Shown here piece by piece: positions 38,540-46,707 of a stretch of DNA of 64,000 nt. Both the position numbers and the translations under genes were made by a program. Source of the DNA: an uncultured Anaerolineae bacterium (GTDB taxonomy: Bacteria; Chloroflexota; Anaerolineae; Aggregatilineales; Phototrophicaceae). Below the pieces are notes generated by a model that had not been told where the DNA came from, searched no databases, and worked only from the letters and a program-made list of their open reading frames with translations. The stretch is taken from contig CALKJO010000009.1 in NCBI GenBank assembly GCA_937995825.1, forward strand, positions 62,001 to 126,000. The letters are read 5' to 3'. Numbering within the stretch: the first letter of the stretch is position 1; each line of letters begins with the position of its first letter.

Positions 38540-39742
38540 ATGGCTGCATCAAACATAGATGCGCGCCCGATCTATGCGCACATCGTAGGTTGGGGTATGG
38601 CAGTGCCGGAAAAGGTGCTGACTAACGACGATCTGGCGGCGATTGTGGAGACAACCGACGAATGGATCGTCACGCGCACGGGCATCAGAGAGCGCCGAAT
38701 CGCCAGTGAACGTGAAACGACAGCGACACTCGGCTTGAAAGCGGCGCAGCGCGCGCTTGAAATCGCTGACATGCTGCCCGCCGACCTAGACATGGTGATT
38801 GTCGCCACGTCAACGCCGGAAAATATTTTTCCAAGCGCCGCCAGCCTGATCCAGGCTTGGCTGGGAGCAAATAAAGCCGGCGCATTCGATTTAAGCGCAG
38901 CCTGTTCGGGATTCGTGTATGCGGTCAACATGGCGGCGCAGGCAATCCGATCTGGCAGCATCAAGACTGCGGTTGTGATCGGCGCAGAGACGATGAGCCG
39001 TATTCTGGACTGGCAGGATCGCGGCACGTGCATCCTGTTCGGCGACGGCGCGGGCGCGGTCGTGCTGCGTGCCAGCGGCACGCCCGGCGGAGTCTTGTCA
39101 GCGGTGCTGCGGTCGGATGGCACAGGCGGCGATCTGCTCGGCATCCCCACCGTCGGCAGCCTCGATATGCATGTCCCGGATACCCTGCCAAACGGACATA
39201 AGCTGCACAAAATGCATATGAATGGGAGCGAGGTCTTTAAGTTCGCGACCCGCGTGATTGCCGAAAGTGTGCATCAGGCGCTCGAGATGGCGAACCTAAG
39301 CGTGCGCGATGTCAAGCTGATCGTGCCGCATCAGGCGAACACGCGCATCATTCAAGCGGCAGCGCGGGCGCTCAAGCTCGATGAGAGCCTGTTCATGCTC
39401 AATCTCGACAAATACGGCAACACCTCATCGGCATCAATCCCGATTGCGCTGTGTGAGGCAGTGCAGCAGGGCAAAGTCCAGGATGGGGATCACCTGGTTT
39501 TCGTGGGCTTTGGCGGCGGTCTGACTTGGGCGTCGATGGTAGTGCAGTGGGGCGCGCCTGAACAGGAAGAACGCCAGCGCTTCAACCGCCAGCGGCGGCA
39601 GCTGAGCTATGTCGGCGCATACTGGCGCGGGCGGTTGGCGCGCTTGAGCCGCCAGGTTGCTGAAGCAATAGCACGGATTCGCCCTGAGCGCGGACGGATG
39701 AGCCGGCTGCGCCGCCGGCTCGACTCATACGACATCGAATAG
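38540..39742 (+). CDS. fabH: FabH-like 3-oxoacyl-ACP synthase III with a basic C-terminal extension
   Basis: This is a 400-residue ketoacyl synthase III, the initiation enzyme of fatty-acid synthesis. The catalytic Cys122 lies in DLSAACSGFVYAVN, His in VPHQANTRII and Asn in DKYGNTSSASIPIAL. The family is about 320-335 residues; here the core ends near residue 335. About 65 further residues rich in Arg and Gln follow (RQRRQLSYVGAYWRGRL, RMSRLRRRLDSYDIE). This tail may bind membrane or acidic partners. It is co-directional with fabF, 3 bases downstream. Confidence 0.92.
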   Translation: MAASNIDARPIYAHIVGWGMAVPEKVLTNDDLAAIVETTDEWIVTRTGIRERRIASERETTATLGLKAAQRALEIADMLPADLDMVIVATSTPENIFPSAASLIQAWLGANKAGAFDLSAACSGFVYAVNMAAQAIRSGSIKTAVVIGAETMSRILDWQDRGTCILFGDGAGAVVLRASGTPGGVLSAVLRSDGTGGDLLGIPTVGSLDMHVPDTLPNGHKLHKMHMNGSEVFKFATRVIAESVHQALEMANLSVRDVKLIVPHQANTRIIQAAARALKLDESLFMLNLDKYGNTSSASIPIALCEAVQQGKVQDGDHLVFVGFGGGLTWASMVVQWGAPEQEERQRFNRQRRQLSYVGAYWRGRLARLSRQVAEAIARIRPERGRMSRLRRRLDSYDIE

Positions 39743-39752
39743 GAGCGCAATG

Positions 39753-40510
39753 ATGCAAACTAACTCGCGCAGTTCACGTGTCGTCTTGGTTTTGATCAGC
39801 GCATTTTTTTATCCTGATGGCAGCAGCATCGTACTTGAGCGCACACACTGCGGCGCAAACGGGCGGTCAAACCAGCCTAGACTTCTTCGGCGTAGTGCAG
39901 TCGGCAAATCCTAACAGCATCGCTATCAACAGTGAGCTGATCGATATCACCAGCGCTGTGATCAATGCGCGCCTTGAGCGGGGAGCACCCATCAAAGTGC
40001 GCGCTGAACTTCGCAGCGGTGTCCTGAGCGCAACCCGCGTCGATCCGGTTGGCGCGGGATTTATCCCAGGCATCACGCTGCTGAGCGGCACGATGCTCGA
40101 GCGCGGTCAAGGGACAATCAAGGTCGATGAGCAGATGATCAATATTCAAACCTCAGCGCAGATCGACAATGTGCGCGTTGGCGATCCGGTGTCGGTGCTG
40201 GCGATCGCAGACGCGCCAGGCGAATGGACAGCGCTGATCGTTGGCGCGCCGAATAATCCAGCATTCACGCCGATACGAGACGGCGGCATTCTTGCCCAGG
40301 GTTGCTGCGCCGCAGGTCATCCCGCCAACAGTCGTCGCGCCGCAGGTGATCCCACCGACTATTGTTGCACCACAGGTCATCCCGCCTAGCGTTAGTATGC
40401 CGGAAGTCGTCCCTCCACCTGCCAATCCTCCAGAGACCAGCTCTGATCCCAATGATACCAGCGGCGGAGATGACAATGATGACGATGGTGACGATGACGA
40501 TGATAATTAG
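39753..40510 (+). pseudogene. Secreted DUF5666-like protein with two frameshifts
   Basis: Three reading frames together describe one protein. The first (ATG 39753, AGGAG 7 bases upstream) gives a signal-peptide start that shifts at a T7 run (39804-39810). The second, seen from 39817, contains two strand-rich DUF5666-type modules (GVVQSANPNSIAINSELIDI, then LLSGTMLERGQGTIKVDEQMINI). After GGG at 40299-40301 the frame must change again to reach four APQVIPPTV-type repeats and an Asp-rich end at 40510. Removing one T and one G gives a continuous protein of about 250 residues. It is a pseudogene, or has sequencing errors, or relies on slippage. The product would be extracytoplasmic. Confidence 0.7.
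40307..40426 (+). repeat. Four 30-bp tandem repeats
   Basis: Units at 40307-40336, 40337-40366, 40367-40396 and 40397-40426 begin GCGCCGCAGGTCATCCCG or close variants. They encode (A/M)P(Q/E)VxPPxVV repeats in frame with 40510. They form a proline-rich stalk of the frameshifted secreted protein. Confidence 0.85.
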
Positions 40511-40514
40511 GCAA

Positions 40515-40544
40515 ACAAAAAAGGGACGCCGTATGAGCATCCCT
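40515..40544 (-). terminator. Terminator after the zinc peptidase gene
   Basis: On the minus strand AAGGGATGC pairs with GCGTCCCTT with one mismatch. The loop is TCATACG, and a T run follows (complement of 40515-40522). It lies between convergent genes and ends the long minus-strand run. Confidence 0.65.
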
Positions 40545-40565
40545 TGCGCTTAGCCCACAAGTGGC

Positions 40566-41264
40566 TCAGTCACGACTGCGCCCCGATGCCAGGCTGATAT
40601 AGTAAAGAAGCTGAAGGACTGCGGTCACCGCCGCCGCGACGTAGGTCAGCGCTGCCGCTGTCAGCACTTGGCGCGCGCCGCGTTCATCGTCTGCAGTGAT
40701 GATCAAGCCGCTCTCATGCAGTAGCCGCAGCGCACGACGGCTGGCATCAAACTCGACCGGCAGAGTCAGCAGCATGAATACAACCACCAGCCCGAAGAAA
40801 ATGACGCCCAGCCAGATCAGATTGACGGCATTGAGAATCAAGCCGAGGAAGATCAGCAGATAGCTGACAGTCGGGCTGAACTGCACCGCTGGCAGCAGGA
40901 AGCTGCGCATAGCGATCAGCGGCGACTGACTTTGATACTGCTCAACATGACCCAGCTCATGGGCGACCACTGCCATCGACGCCACCGATGGCACAGTGGC
41001 GATGTCCCGCGACAGCCGAACAACGTTCTTGCCGGGGTCAAAGTGATCGCTCAGCTCACCAGGTGCGCTTTCCAGCGGAATCGGCGCAACCCGTGTGCGC
41101 CTAAAGATACGATCTGCTACCTGCACACCGCTGAGTCCGGCGCTGTTGCGGGCTCTTGACCAGCGCCCATAAGCTGAGCGCACAAACAACTGCGCACCCA
41201 GCGACAGAATCAGCGATGGAACCAACACGAAGAGCATATAGACTGGATCGAAGAACATCCTCAC
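40566..41264 (-). CDS. Membrane zinc metallopeptidase (YugP/Zn_peptidase_2 family)
   Basis: This 232-residue membrane protein has an N-terminal helix (PVYMLFVLVPSLILSLGAQLF), a zinc motif HELGH in VAVVAHELGHVEQYQ, and two or three C-terminal helices (LLIFLGLILNAVNLIWLGVIFFGLVVVFMLLTL begins within them). The intermediate LRLLHESG and DERGARQVLTAAALTYVAAA segments are family hallmarks. It is a predicted intramembrane-linked protease of unknown substrate. Last gene of the minus-strand run, followed by a terminator. Confidence 0.9.
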   Translation of the reverse strand: MRMFFDPVYMLFVLVPSLILSLGAQLFVRSAYGRWSRARNSAGLSGVQVADRIFRRTRVAPIPLESAPGELSDHFDPGKNVVRLSRDIATVPSVASMAVVAHELGHVEQYQSQSPLIAMRSFLLPAVQFSPTVSYLLIFLGLILNAVNLIWLGVIFFGLVVVFMLLTLPVEFDASRRALRLLHESGLIITADDERGARQVLTAAALTYVAAAVTAVLQLLYYISLASGRSRD

Positions 41265-41369
41265 TCACCTTCTCATTTCACGGAATTTCTTTTAATGATA
41301 GTCGTAAAACGTAAGAAAAGTATGTGTAAGACACCCCCCCCCACATTATTAGGGGGCTAGATTTTTCGG

Positions 41370-42173
41370 TTAGTTTCCAAGCGGCGTAGGTGTGGGGATG
41401 GGATCGCTGATGAAAATCGTGATCGTGCAGGCTGCTTGAACAGTATTGTTGATATCAAATACGGACAGCCGAAAGCGATATTCACCGGGCGCGTAATAAG
41501 ACGGGACAAACTGACCGAGCGCATTGATCTCAGTCACGGGCTGCGTTCGGTCACCACCAACGACCACAAAGCTGTTGAAAGTCGACTCGCCGCGCAGTTC
41601 GAAGCGATAGAAGGCGAAATTGTCGGTAAAAGCGCTTCCCATAACTACAATCGGCTCAAAAACGATCATGCCGTTGGCGGGAACCTGGAGAAAAGCATTC
41701 GGCGTGTCGCAGCCCAGCGGCGCGGGCATGTTCGGGATGATCGTGCCGACGGGCGTCGGGGTGCGCGTCGGCGTAGCGATGATCTGATCGGCAGGGTCAT
41801 TCACACCAAACTCAATGCCGCTGGCATCGATCACTACCCCGCCGAGAAACGGCGCGGGTGTCGGTGTTATGAAAACGGGTTCAAGGACGGCGGCGACCCT
41901 TGTTTCGCCCTGCGCCAGCATGATTTCGCGCATGGTCGGCGCGACGATCTGCTGCACTCCGATCACGATCAGCAGCAGCTCCACCAGCAGAATCAGGGTA
42001 GCTGCGGCATCTGCGCGGCGGCTGCCATAGATATCACGCTCCAGCTCATAATACGTGCTGCGATAGGCTGCCTGAGCGCGCCGCCAGCGCAGCAGCGCCA
42101 GAAAAATAAAAACACCGATGAGGATGTACAGACCAGCCGCAGTCTGCTCGACAAAAAAGACCAGCCCGCTCAT
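41370..42173 (-). CDS. Membrane-anchored protein with an extracytoplasmic beta-rich domain
   Basis: This 267-residue protein is not one I recognise. Two membrane helices (about 10-27, AGLYILIGVFIFLALL; about 57-76, TLILLVELLLIVIGV) are followed by a linker containing TPTRTPTPVGT. A C-terminal beta-sandwich-like domain (about 160-255) has FAFYRFELRGESTF and YAPGEYRFRLSVFDI, resembling the carbohydrate-binding or immunoglobulin style of exported Chloroflexota proteins. It ends TPTPLGN. Its ATG overlaps the purine nucleoside phosphorylase stop by 4 bases. Function unknown. Confidence 0.75.
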   Translation of the reverse strand: MSGLVFFVEQTAAGLYILIGVFIFLALLRWRRAQAAYRSTYYELERDIYGSRRADAAATLILLVELLLIVIGVQQIVAPTMREIMLAQGETRVAAVLEPVFITPTPAPFLGGVVIDASGIEFGVNDPADQIIATPTRTPTPVGTIIPNMPAPLGCDTPNAFLQVPANGMIVFEPIVVMGSAFTDNFAFYRFELRGESTFNSFVVVGGDRTQPVTEINALGQFVPSYYAPGEYRFRLSVFDINNTVQAACTITIFISDPIPTPTPLGN

Positions 42174-43024
42174 GATAAGCTGCGCAAAACACCTCGGATC
42201 AACGCTGCCAGGCGAGGATTGATCGATTTACCTACTTCCAGCACTTCTTCGTGGTTAGGAGCCTGATCGGACACCAACGAGTCAATGCAAAGATTGGTCA
42301 CAGCCGAAAATGCCAGCACGCGCATCCCCGCATGGACAGCCACCAGCACCTCATGCACAGTGGACATGCCGACTGCATCCGCGCCAAGCGTTCGCAGCAT
42401 TCGTACTTCGGCGGGCGACTCGAAAAACGGACCCGCGACACCAGCATATACGCCCTCACGCAAATCGATGCCCGCTGATCGCGCAGCCTGACGGGCGCAA
42501 TTTGCCAGGTCGCGGTCATAAGCATGGGTCATGCTGATAAACCGCTCACCAAACGACTCGTCATTGCGCCCGATCAGCGGGTTATGCCCCGCTAAACCTA
42601 CAAAGTTGATATGATCGGTGATCAGCATGATGTCTCCAGCGACAAAAGCGCGGTTAATCCCGCCCGCCGCATTGGTCACGATTAAAATATGCGCGCCCAA
42701 GCGCCGCATGACCCGCACAGGAAACGTCACCTGCTCCGGCGTGTAGCCCTCATAAAAGTGGATTCGCCCCTGCTGCGCGGCAACTGAAACCCCTTCCAGC
42801 TTTCCAAACACCAGACGCCCGCTGTGACCGGAGACCGTCGGCAGCGCGAAACCGGGGATGTCGTGATACGGGACGCTCTGCGCATCTTCGATGGCATCCG
42901 CCAGCGAACCGAGACCCGATCCTAAGATGATCGCCGCCCGAATAGGACGGTCAACGCGCTGACGGATCGCAGCCGCAGCGGAGTCATATAAGTCGGTCGA
43001 TACTTGTGTCATGTGCCGTTTCAT
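42170..43024 (-). CDS. Purine nucleoside phosphorylase (PNP family 2)
   Basis: This 284-residue enzyme cleaves purine nucleosides with phosphate to base and ribose 1-phosphate. Motifs are ILGSGLGSLAD (phosphate), PTVSGHSGRLVFG, GRIHFYEGYTP, VTNAAGGIN, GVYAGVAGPFFESPAEVRML and GMSTVHEVLVAVHAGMRV. It is the trimeric type acting on inosine and guanosine. It stands next to molybdenum-hydroxylase genes, which fits delivery of hypoxanthine or guanine to them. Overlaps the next gene by 4 bases. Confidence 0.94.
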   Translation of the reverse strand: MKRHMTQVSTDLYDSAAAAIRQRVDRPIRAAIILGSGLGSLADAIEDAQSVPYHDIPGFALPTVSGHSGRLVFGKLEGVSVAAQQGRIHFYEGYTPEQVTFPVRVMRRLGAHILIVTNAAGGINRAFVAGDIMLITDHINFVGLAGHNPLIGRNDESFGERFISMTHAYDRDLANCARQAARSAGIDLREGVYAGVAGPFFESPAEVRMLRTLGADAVGMSTVHEVLVAVHAGMRVLAFSAVTNLCIDSLVSDQAPNHEEVLEVGKSINPRLAALIRGVLRSLS

Positions 43025-43041
43025 CTTTCAGCTGAGAGTCT

Positions 43042-44409
43042 TCACAGCCCAGCGCGGCTGCGTTCCTGCGCATACTCCTGCGGCGTATCCACATCGCTCA
43101 GCACGCTGTCCGTATCGACATTGACATAGGCGATGCGATCTGCATGTGCATTAATCACATCGCGCGGCGAGCGATCCGGTGGCAGCGCCAGAATCTCCCC
43201 CCAAAGGCGGCGGTCGACCAGGATCGGATGTCCACGCCGATGATTGAAGCTCGGCGCGACAATGTCACTCGCGCTTTCTGCATAAGTTGACAAGACCTGA
43301 GCGATGACGCGCGGCTGAATGCGCGGCTGATCGCCGAGGACGATCAGCGCCGCTGAGATATGTTCTGGCATAGCGCGCAGTCCAGCTTTGACCGAGGAAA
43401 GCATCTCTCCGGTCGCAAAATCGGCGTTAAAGACCGTCGGGATGTCCAATTTGGCGGCAATCGCGTTCACCTCTACGGCGCGGTGACCAGTGACCACGCT
43501 GATATAGTCCAGGTGCGCGAGGATGAGCTGATCGAGAATATGCTCGATGATCGGTTTGCCATTCGCCCACGGCATCAGTACTTTCGGCTGCCCCATGCGG
43601 CGCGACATGCCCGCCGCCAGCACCAGCGCGCCCACTGAGCGCTGCACCTCCTGAACCGGATCGCTGCCCCGCGCCGATCCAATCGCCACTCCATAAACGC
43701 GCGGAGAACGCAGGATCAGCCGGGCGATCAGACGAGCGCGACCCCGAAAGTAGCCCGTCGGCGGCAATCCATTGAGCCAGACCATGACACGCGCTTTGTT
43801 GGGTACGCCGCGCAGACCCAGTTCCTCATCGCGCAGCACCTGAGCAACCCAGGGCGATTTGACCGGGCTGTCTTGATAGAACCCATAGCGCTCGATCATG
43901 GCTTTCGGGTTGTAAACATGCGCTTCATTCAGCGGCTTGCCCAGCACCGAAAGCGAGACGATCGGGATCGTCAGCGTCGTTTCCGGCGGGATCATCGGCT
44001 CATGGATGAGCGGCGCTTTGAAAGGCAGCCCCTGCGCGCCATCCGCTTCGATCAGCAGCACATCCGCATCAACCGAGTCCAGCAGCCACGAGATCGCCGA
44101 CGGACTGAGCGCGCCGTTTCCATGCGAAGGACGATCATCGCGCACGAAAACGAATCGCCCCACCTCCAGAGCGGCTGAAATTGCCTGCGCGCCGCGCCCA
44201 GTGGACATCACCGCCGGCATTAAGCTGACCTGATCGGGGTCGAGGCGCGCAGTCGTTGTGGCAAGGACGCGCCAGCCGGCTTCCGCCAATTCATGACCGA
44301 GCGCAAACAGTGTTGAGGTTTTGCCTCCCGCCCCGATAAACGATACTACATCCCCAGGGACGATATTGAACGCCTCTCGCAGTTTCATCAGCGCACACAA
44401 ACGCGCCAT
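43042..44409 (-). CDS. YqeC-MocA fusion protein
   Basis: This 455-residue protein joins two families. Residues 1 to about 240 match YqeC (selenium-dependent hydroxylase accessory) with P-loop FIGAGGKTSTLF and the IEADGAQGLPFKAP segment. Residues from about 258 form a MocA-type nucleotidyltransferase with LVLAAGMSRRMGQPKVLMPW, LIVLGDQPRIQPRVI, RRGHPIL and VDTPQEY. MocA makes the cytosine-dinucleotide form of molybdenum cofactor for xanthine-dehydrogenase-type enzymes. In E. coli, yqeC and mocA (ygfJ) are separate neighbours. Fusion strongly supports a joint role in maturing the hydroxylase encoded upstream. The start could be 44409 or 44388. Confidence 0.92.
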   Translation of the reverse strand: MARLCALMKLREAFNIVPGDVVSFIGAGGKTSTLFALGHELAEAGWRVLATTTARLDPDQVSLMPAVMSTGRGAQAISAALEVGRFVFVRDDRPSHGNGALSPSAISWLLDSVDADVLLIEADGAQGLPFKAPLIHEPMIPPETTLTIPIVSLSVLGKPLNEAHVYNPKAMIERYGFYQDSPVKSPWVAQVLRDEELGLRGVPNKARVMVWLNGLPPTGYFRGRARLIARLILRSPRVYGVAIGSARGSDPVQEVQRSVGALVLAAGMSRRMGQPKVLMPWANGKPIIEHILDQLILAHLDYISVVTGHRAVEVNAIAAKLDIPTVFNADFATGEMLSSVKAGLRAMPEHISAALIVLGDQPRIQPRVIAQVLSTYAESASDIVAPSFNHRRGHPILVDRRLWGEILALPPDRSPRDVINAHADRIAYVNVDTDSVLSDVDTPQEYAQERSRAGL

Positions 44410-44476
44410 CTCTCAGCGCATAGTTTGAACGTCAAGCCCTATTGTACCGCCAAAATCTCGGTCTGGGCGGACTGCT

Positions 44477-46705
44477 TCAGTCCGCGCCGATCCCTCTCGC
44501 CCGCAGCGCCGCAACCACCCGGTCAGGGATCATCGGCAGATCGTCGATCCATACGCCCACCGCGTCATGAACAGCAGCGGCAATAGCAGGAGCGAGCGGG
44601 AGGTAAGGCATTTCCGCCATCCCGCGCGCCCCCCAGGGTCCGATGGGGTCGCTGTACTCCAGAATGACCGACTTGACTTCAAGCGGCACATCCAGCACAG
44701 TCGGGATCAGATAGGTCGAGAGATAGGGATTGCGGATACGCCCATTTTCAGAGATCAGATGCTCCATGACCGCGTAGCCGAGCGCCTGAACAACCGCGCC
44801 CTCGATCTGCCCCTGCACCAGCTGCGGATTAACGGCGCGCCCGACATCGTCCGCGCAGACGACGCGCAGCACACGGATCAAACCTGTCTCAATGTCGATC
44901 TCGACTTCGACCGCCTCCGCCACGTAGCCATAGGCGAAATTCGGCTCGGATTTACCCGTCATCGGGTCATAGGGCGTGGTCGGCGGCGGACGATACTGAA
45001 AGGTCGCTTTTGCAGGACGCTCCTCCGCTTTCCACTGCTCCAATGCCCGCGCCGCCGCGCCGCGAATGGCGTTGCCCGCCATGAAGGTGAGGCGCGAGGC
45101 GGACGCGCTGCCTGAAGTGAGCGTTTCCGCCGTATCATGCCCGATCAGCCGGACTTTCTCCAGCGGCACGCCTACCGCCTCCGCTGCCATCTGCACAAAC
45201 ACTGTGTGCGCGCCCTGCCCAACCTCCGCGCCCGCCTGCCGGACGATCACCTGCTCGATCTCAGGCCCGCCGTGCAGCTCTATCGTCGCCCACGACTGCT
45301 CCGGAAAGCCAAAGCTGTAGCCCACATTCTTGAAGCCGCAGGCAAACCCGATCCCGCGCCGCAGATGCGGCTGCGAGGGCTGCTGAGTCGGCTGCCGCGT
45401 CCACGTCTCACCCGTTTTCGACCAATAGCTTTCTTCAGCGCACCGCTCGATCACCTGCGGCATCGACACCCCCGGCGGCAGCGGCGTCCCCACTGATAGA
45501 CAGCTGCCTTCTTGAATGACGTTGCGCAGCCGCAGCGTGATCGGGTCAATGCCAAGCGCCTCTGACAGACGATTCATCATGCCTTCAGCGGCAAAACAAG
45601 CTTGCGGCGCGCCAAACCCGCGAAATGCCCCGGTCGGGATGTTGTTGGTCAAGACGGTATACGTGTCAATATGGATATGCTCGACTTCATACGGACCCGT
45701 GACCATCAGGTTGGTATTCGCGAGGACTTTGGTCGATGTATAGTTATAGGCTCCGGCATCGCCAACGACCCGCGCTTCAATGGCGGTGATCTTGCCATCG
45801 CGCCGCGCGCCCCATTTAGCGCGAATGCGGATCGGATGGCGCTTGTGGTGGCTGAGGATCGACTCCTCCCGACTCCATTGAATCTTGACCGGTCGCCGAA
45901 GATGATACGCCGCCAGCGCAAGGACGATCTGCACCGACATATCCTCACGACCGCCGAATGCACCGCCAATCGCTGGGTAGATGACGCGGACACGATCCTC
46001 AGGCAGCGCTAGCGCGTGCGCGATGAGATACTGATCCTCATGCGTCCACTGACCCGCCACAATGACCGTGACGCGCCCTTCCTCATCGATATAGCCCAAG
46101 CCGGCTTCCGGCTGCAAATAGGCGTGTTCCTGATAGCCCGTGCTGAATTCGCCCTCGATCACCACCTCTGCTTCCGCCCATCCCGCTGCCATGTCACCTT
46201 TACGAATGCGGTAGTGGCTGATGATGTTATTGGCGATTCCGGCTTGAATTTCCGGCGCGCCAGCGCGCATCGCCTCTTCAGGATCGAAGATCGGCGGCAA
46301 ATCCTCATAATCGATACGGATCAGTTTGAGCGCTTCGGCGGCAACCGCCTCCGTCTCCGCGACGACCAGCGCCACATTATCCATGTAGCAGCGCACGATG
46401 TCTGCGCCAGGCTTAGCGCTGCCGATACCGCACAGCACTGGCTGATCTTTGGTCACCAGTCCATATTCATTGACCGGCACGTCGGCAGCGGTGAACACAC
46501 GAACAACGCCGGGCAGCGCCTCGGCTGCGCTGGTGTCGATGGCGCGAATGCGCGCATGAGGGCGGTCGCTGTACTTGATCTTCATCCAGAGCTGACCATC
46601 CATGTCGATGTCCGCGGGATAGACCGCTTCGCCGGTGACCTTGCCCAGGGCATCGATCCGGCGTACCGACTGCCCAACCACAAAACAAGTGGGTTTACCG
46701 CTCAT
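44477..46705 (-). CDS. Xanthine-dehydrogenase-family molybdopterin-binding subunit
   Basis: This protein of about 742 residues is the large molybdenum subunit. Motifs include VVRVFTAADVP in the N domain, YPAIGGAFGGREDM, TGAFRGFGAPQACFAAE, QAGAEVGQGAHTVFVQMAAE and the catalytic region WGARGMAEMPYLPLAPAIA, with the active-site Glu kept. It should hydroxylate a purine or similar heterocycle. The other subunit (FAD and Fe-S, 49028-50440) is nearby. ATG 46705 is chosen over TTG 46714. The reading frame starts 2 bases after the previous gene. Confidence 0.93.
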   Translation of the reverse strand: MSGKPTCFVVGQSVRRIDALGKVTGEAVYPADIDMDGQLWMKIKYSDRPHARIRAIDTSAAEALPGVVRVFTAADVPVNEYGLVTKDQPVLCGIGSAKPGADIVRCYMDNVALVVAETEAVAAEALKLIRIDYEDLPPIFDPEEAMRAGAPEIQAGIANNIISHYRIRKGDMAAGWAEAEVVIEGEFSTGYQEHAYLQPEAGLGYIDEEGRVTVIVAGQWTHEDQYLIAHALALPEDRVRVIYPAIGGAFGGREDMSVQIVLALAAYHLRRPVKIQWSREESILSHHKRHPIRIRAKWGARRDGKITAIEARVVGDAGAYNYTSTKVLANTNLMVTGPYEVEHIHIDTYTVLTNNIPTGAFRGFGAPQACFAAEGMMNRLSEALGIDPITLRLRNVIQEGSCLSVGTPLPPGVSMPQVIERCAEESYWSKTGETWTRQPTQQPSQPHLRRGIGFACGFKNVGYSFGFPEQSWATIELHGGPEIEQVIVRQAGAEVGQGAHTVFVQMAAEAVGVPLEKVRLIGHDTAETLTSGSASASRLTFMAGNAIRGAAARALEQWKAEERPAKATFQYRPPPTTPYDPMTGKSEPNFAYGYVAEAVEVEIDIETGLIRVLRVVCADDVGRAVNPQLVQGQIEGAVVQALGYAVMEHLISENGRIRNPYLSTYLIPTVLDVPLEVKSVILEYSDPIGPWGARGMAEMPYLPLAPAIAAAVHDAVGVWIDDLPMIPDRVVAALRARGIGAD

Positions 46706-46707
46706 GC

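Noticed and set aside
40241-40510. Separate small gene with APQVIPP repeats
   Set aside because: It lacks a plausible ribosome binding site and its start lies inside the DUF5666 frame; best read as the frameshifted end of that protein.
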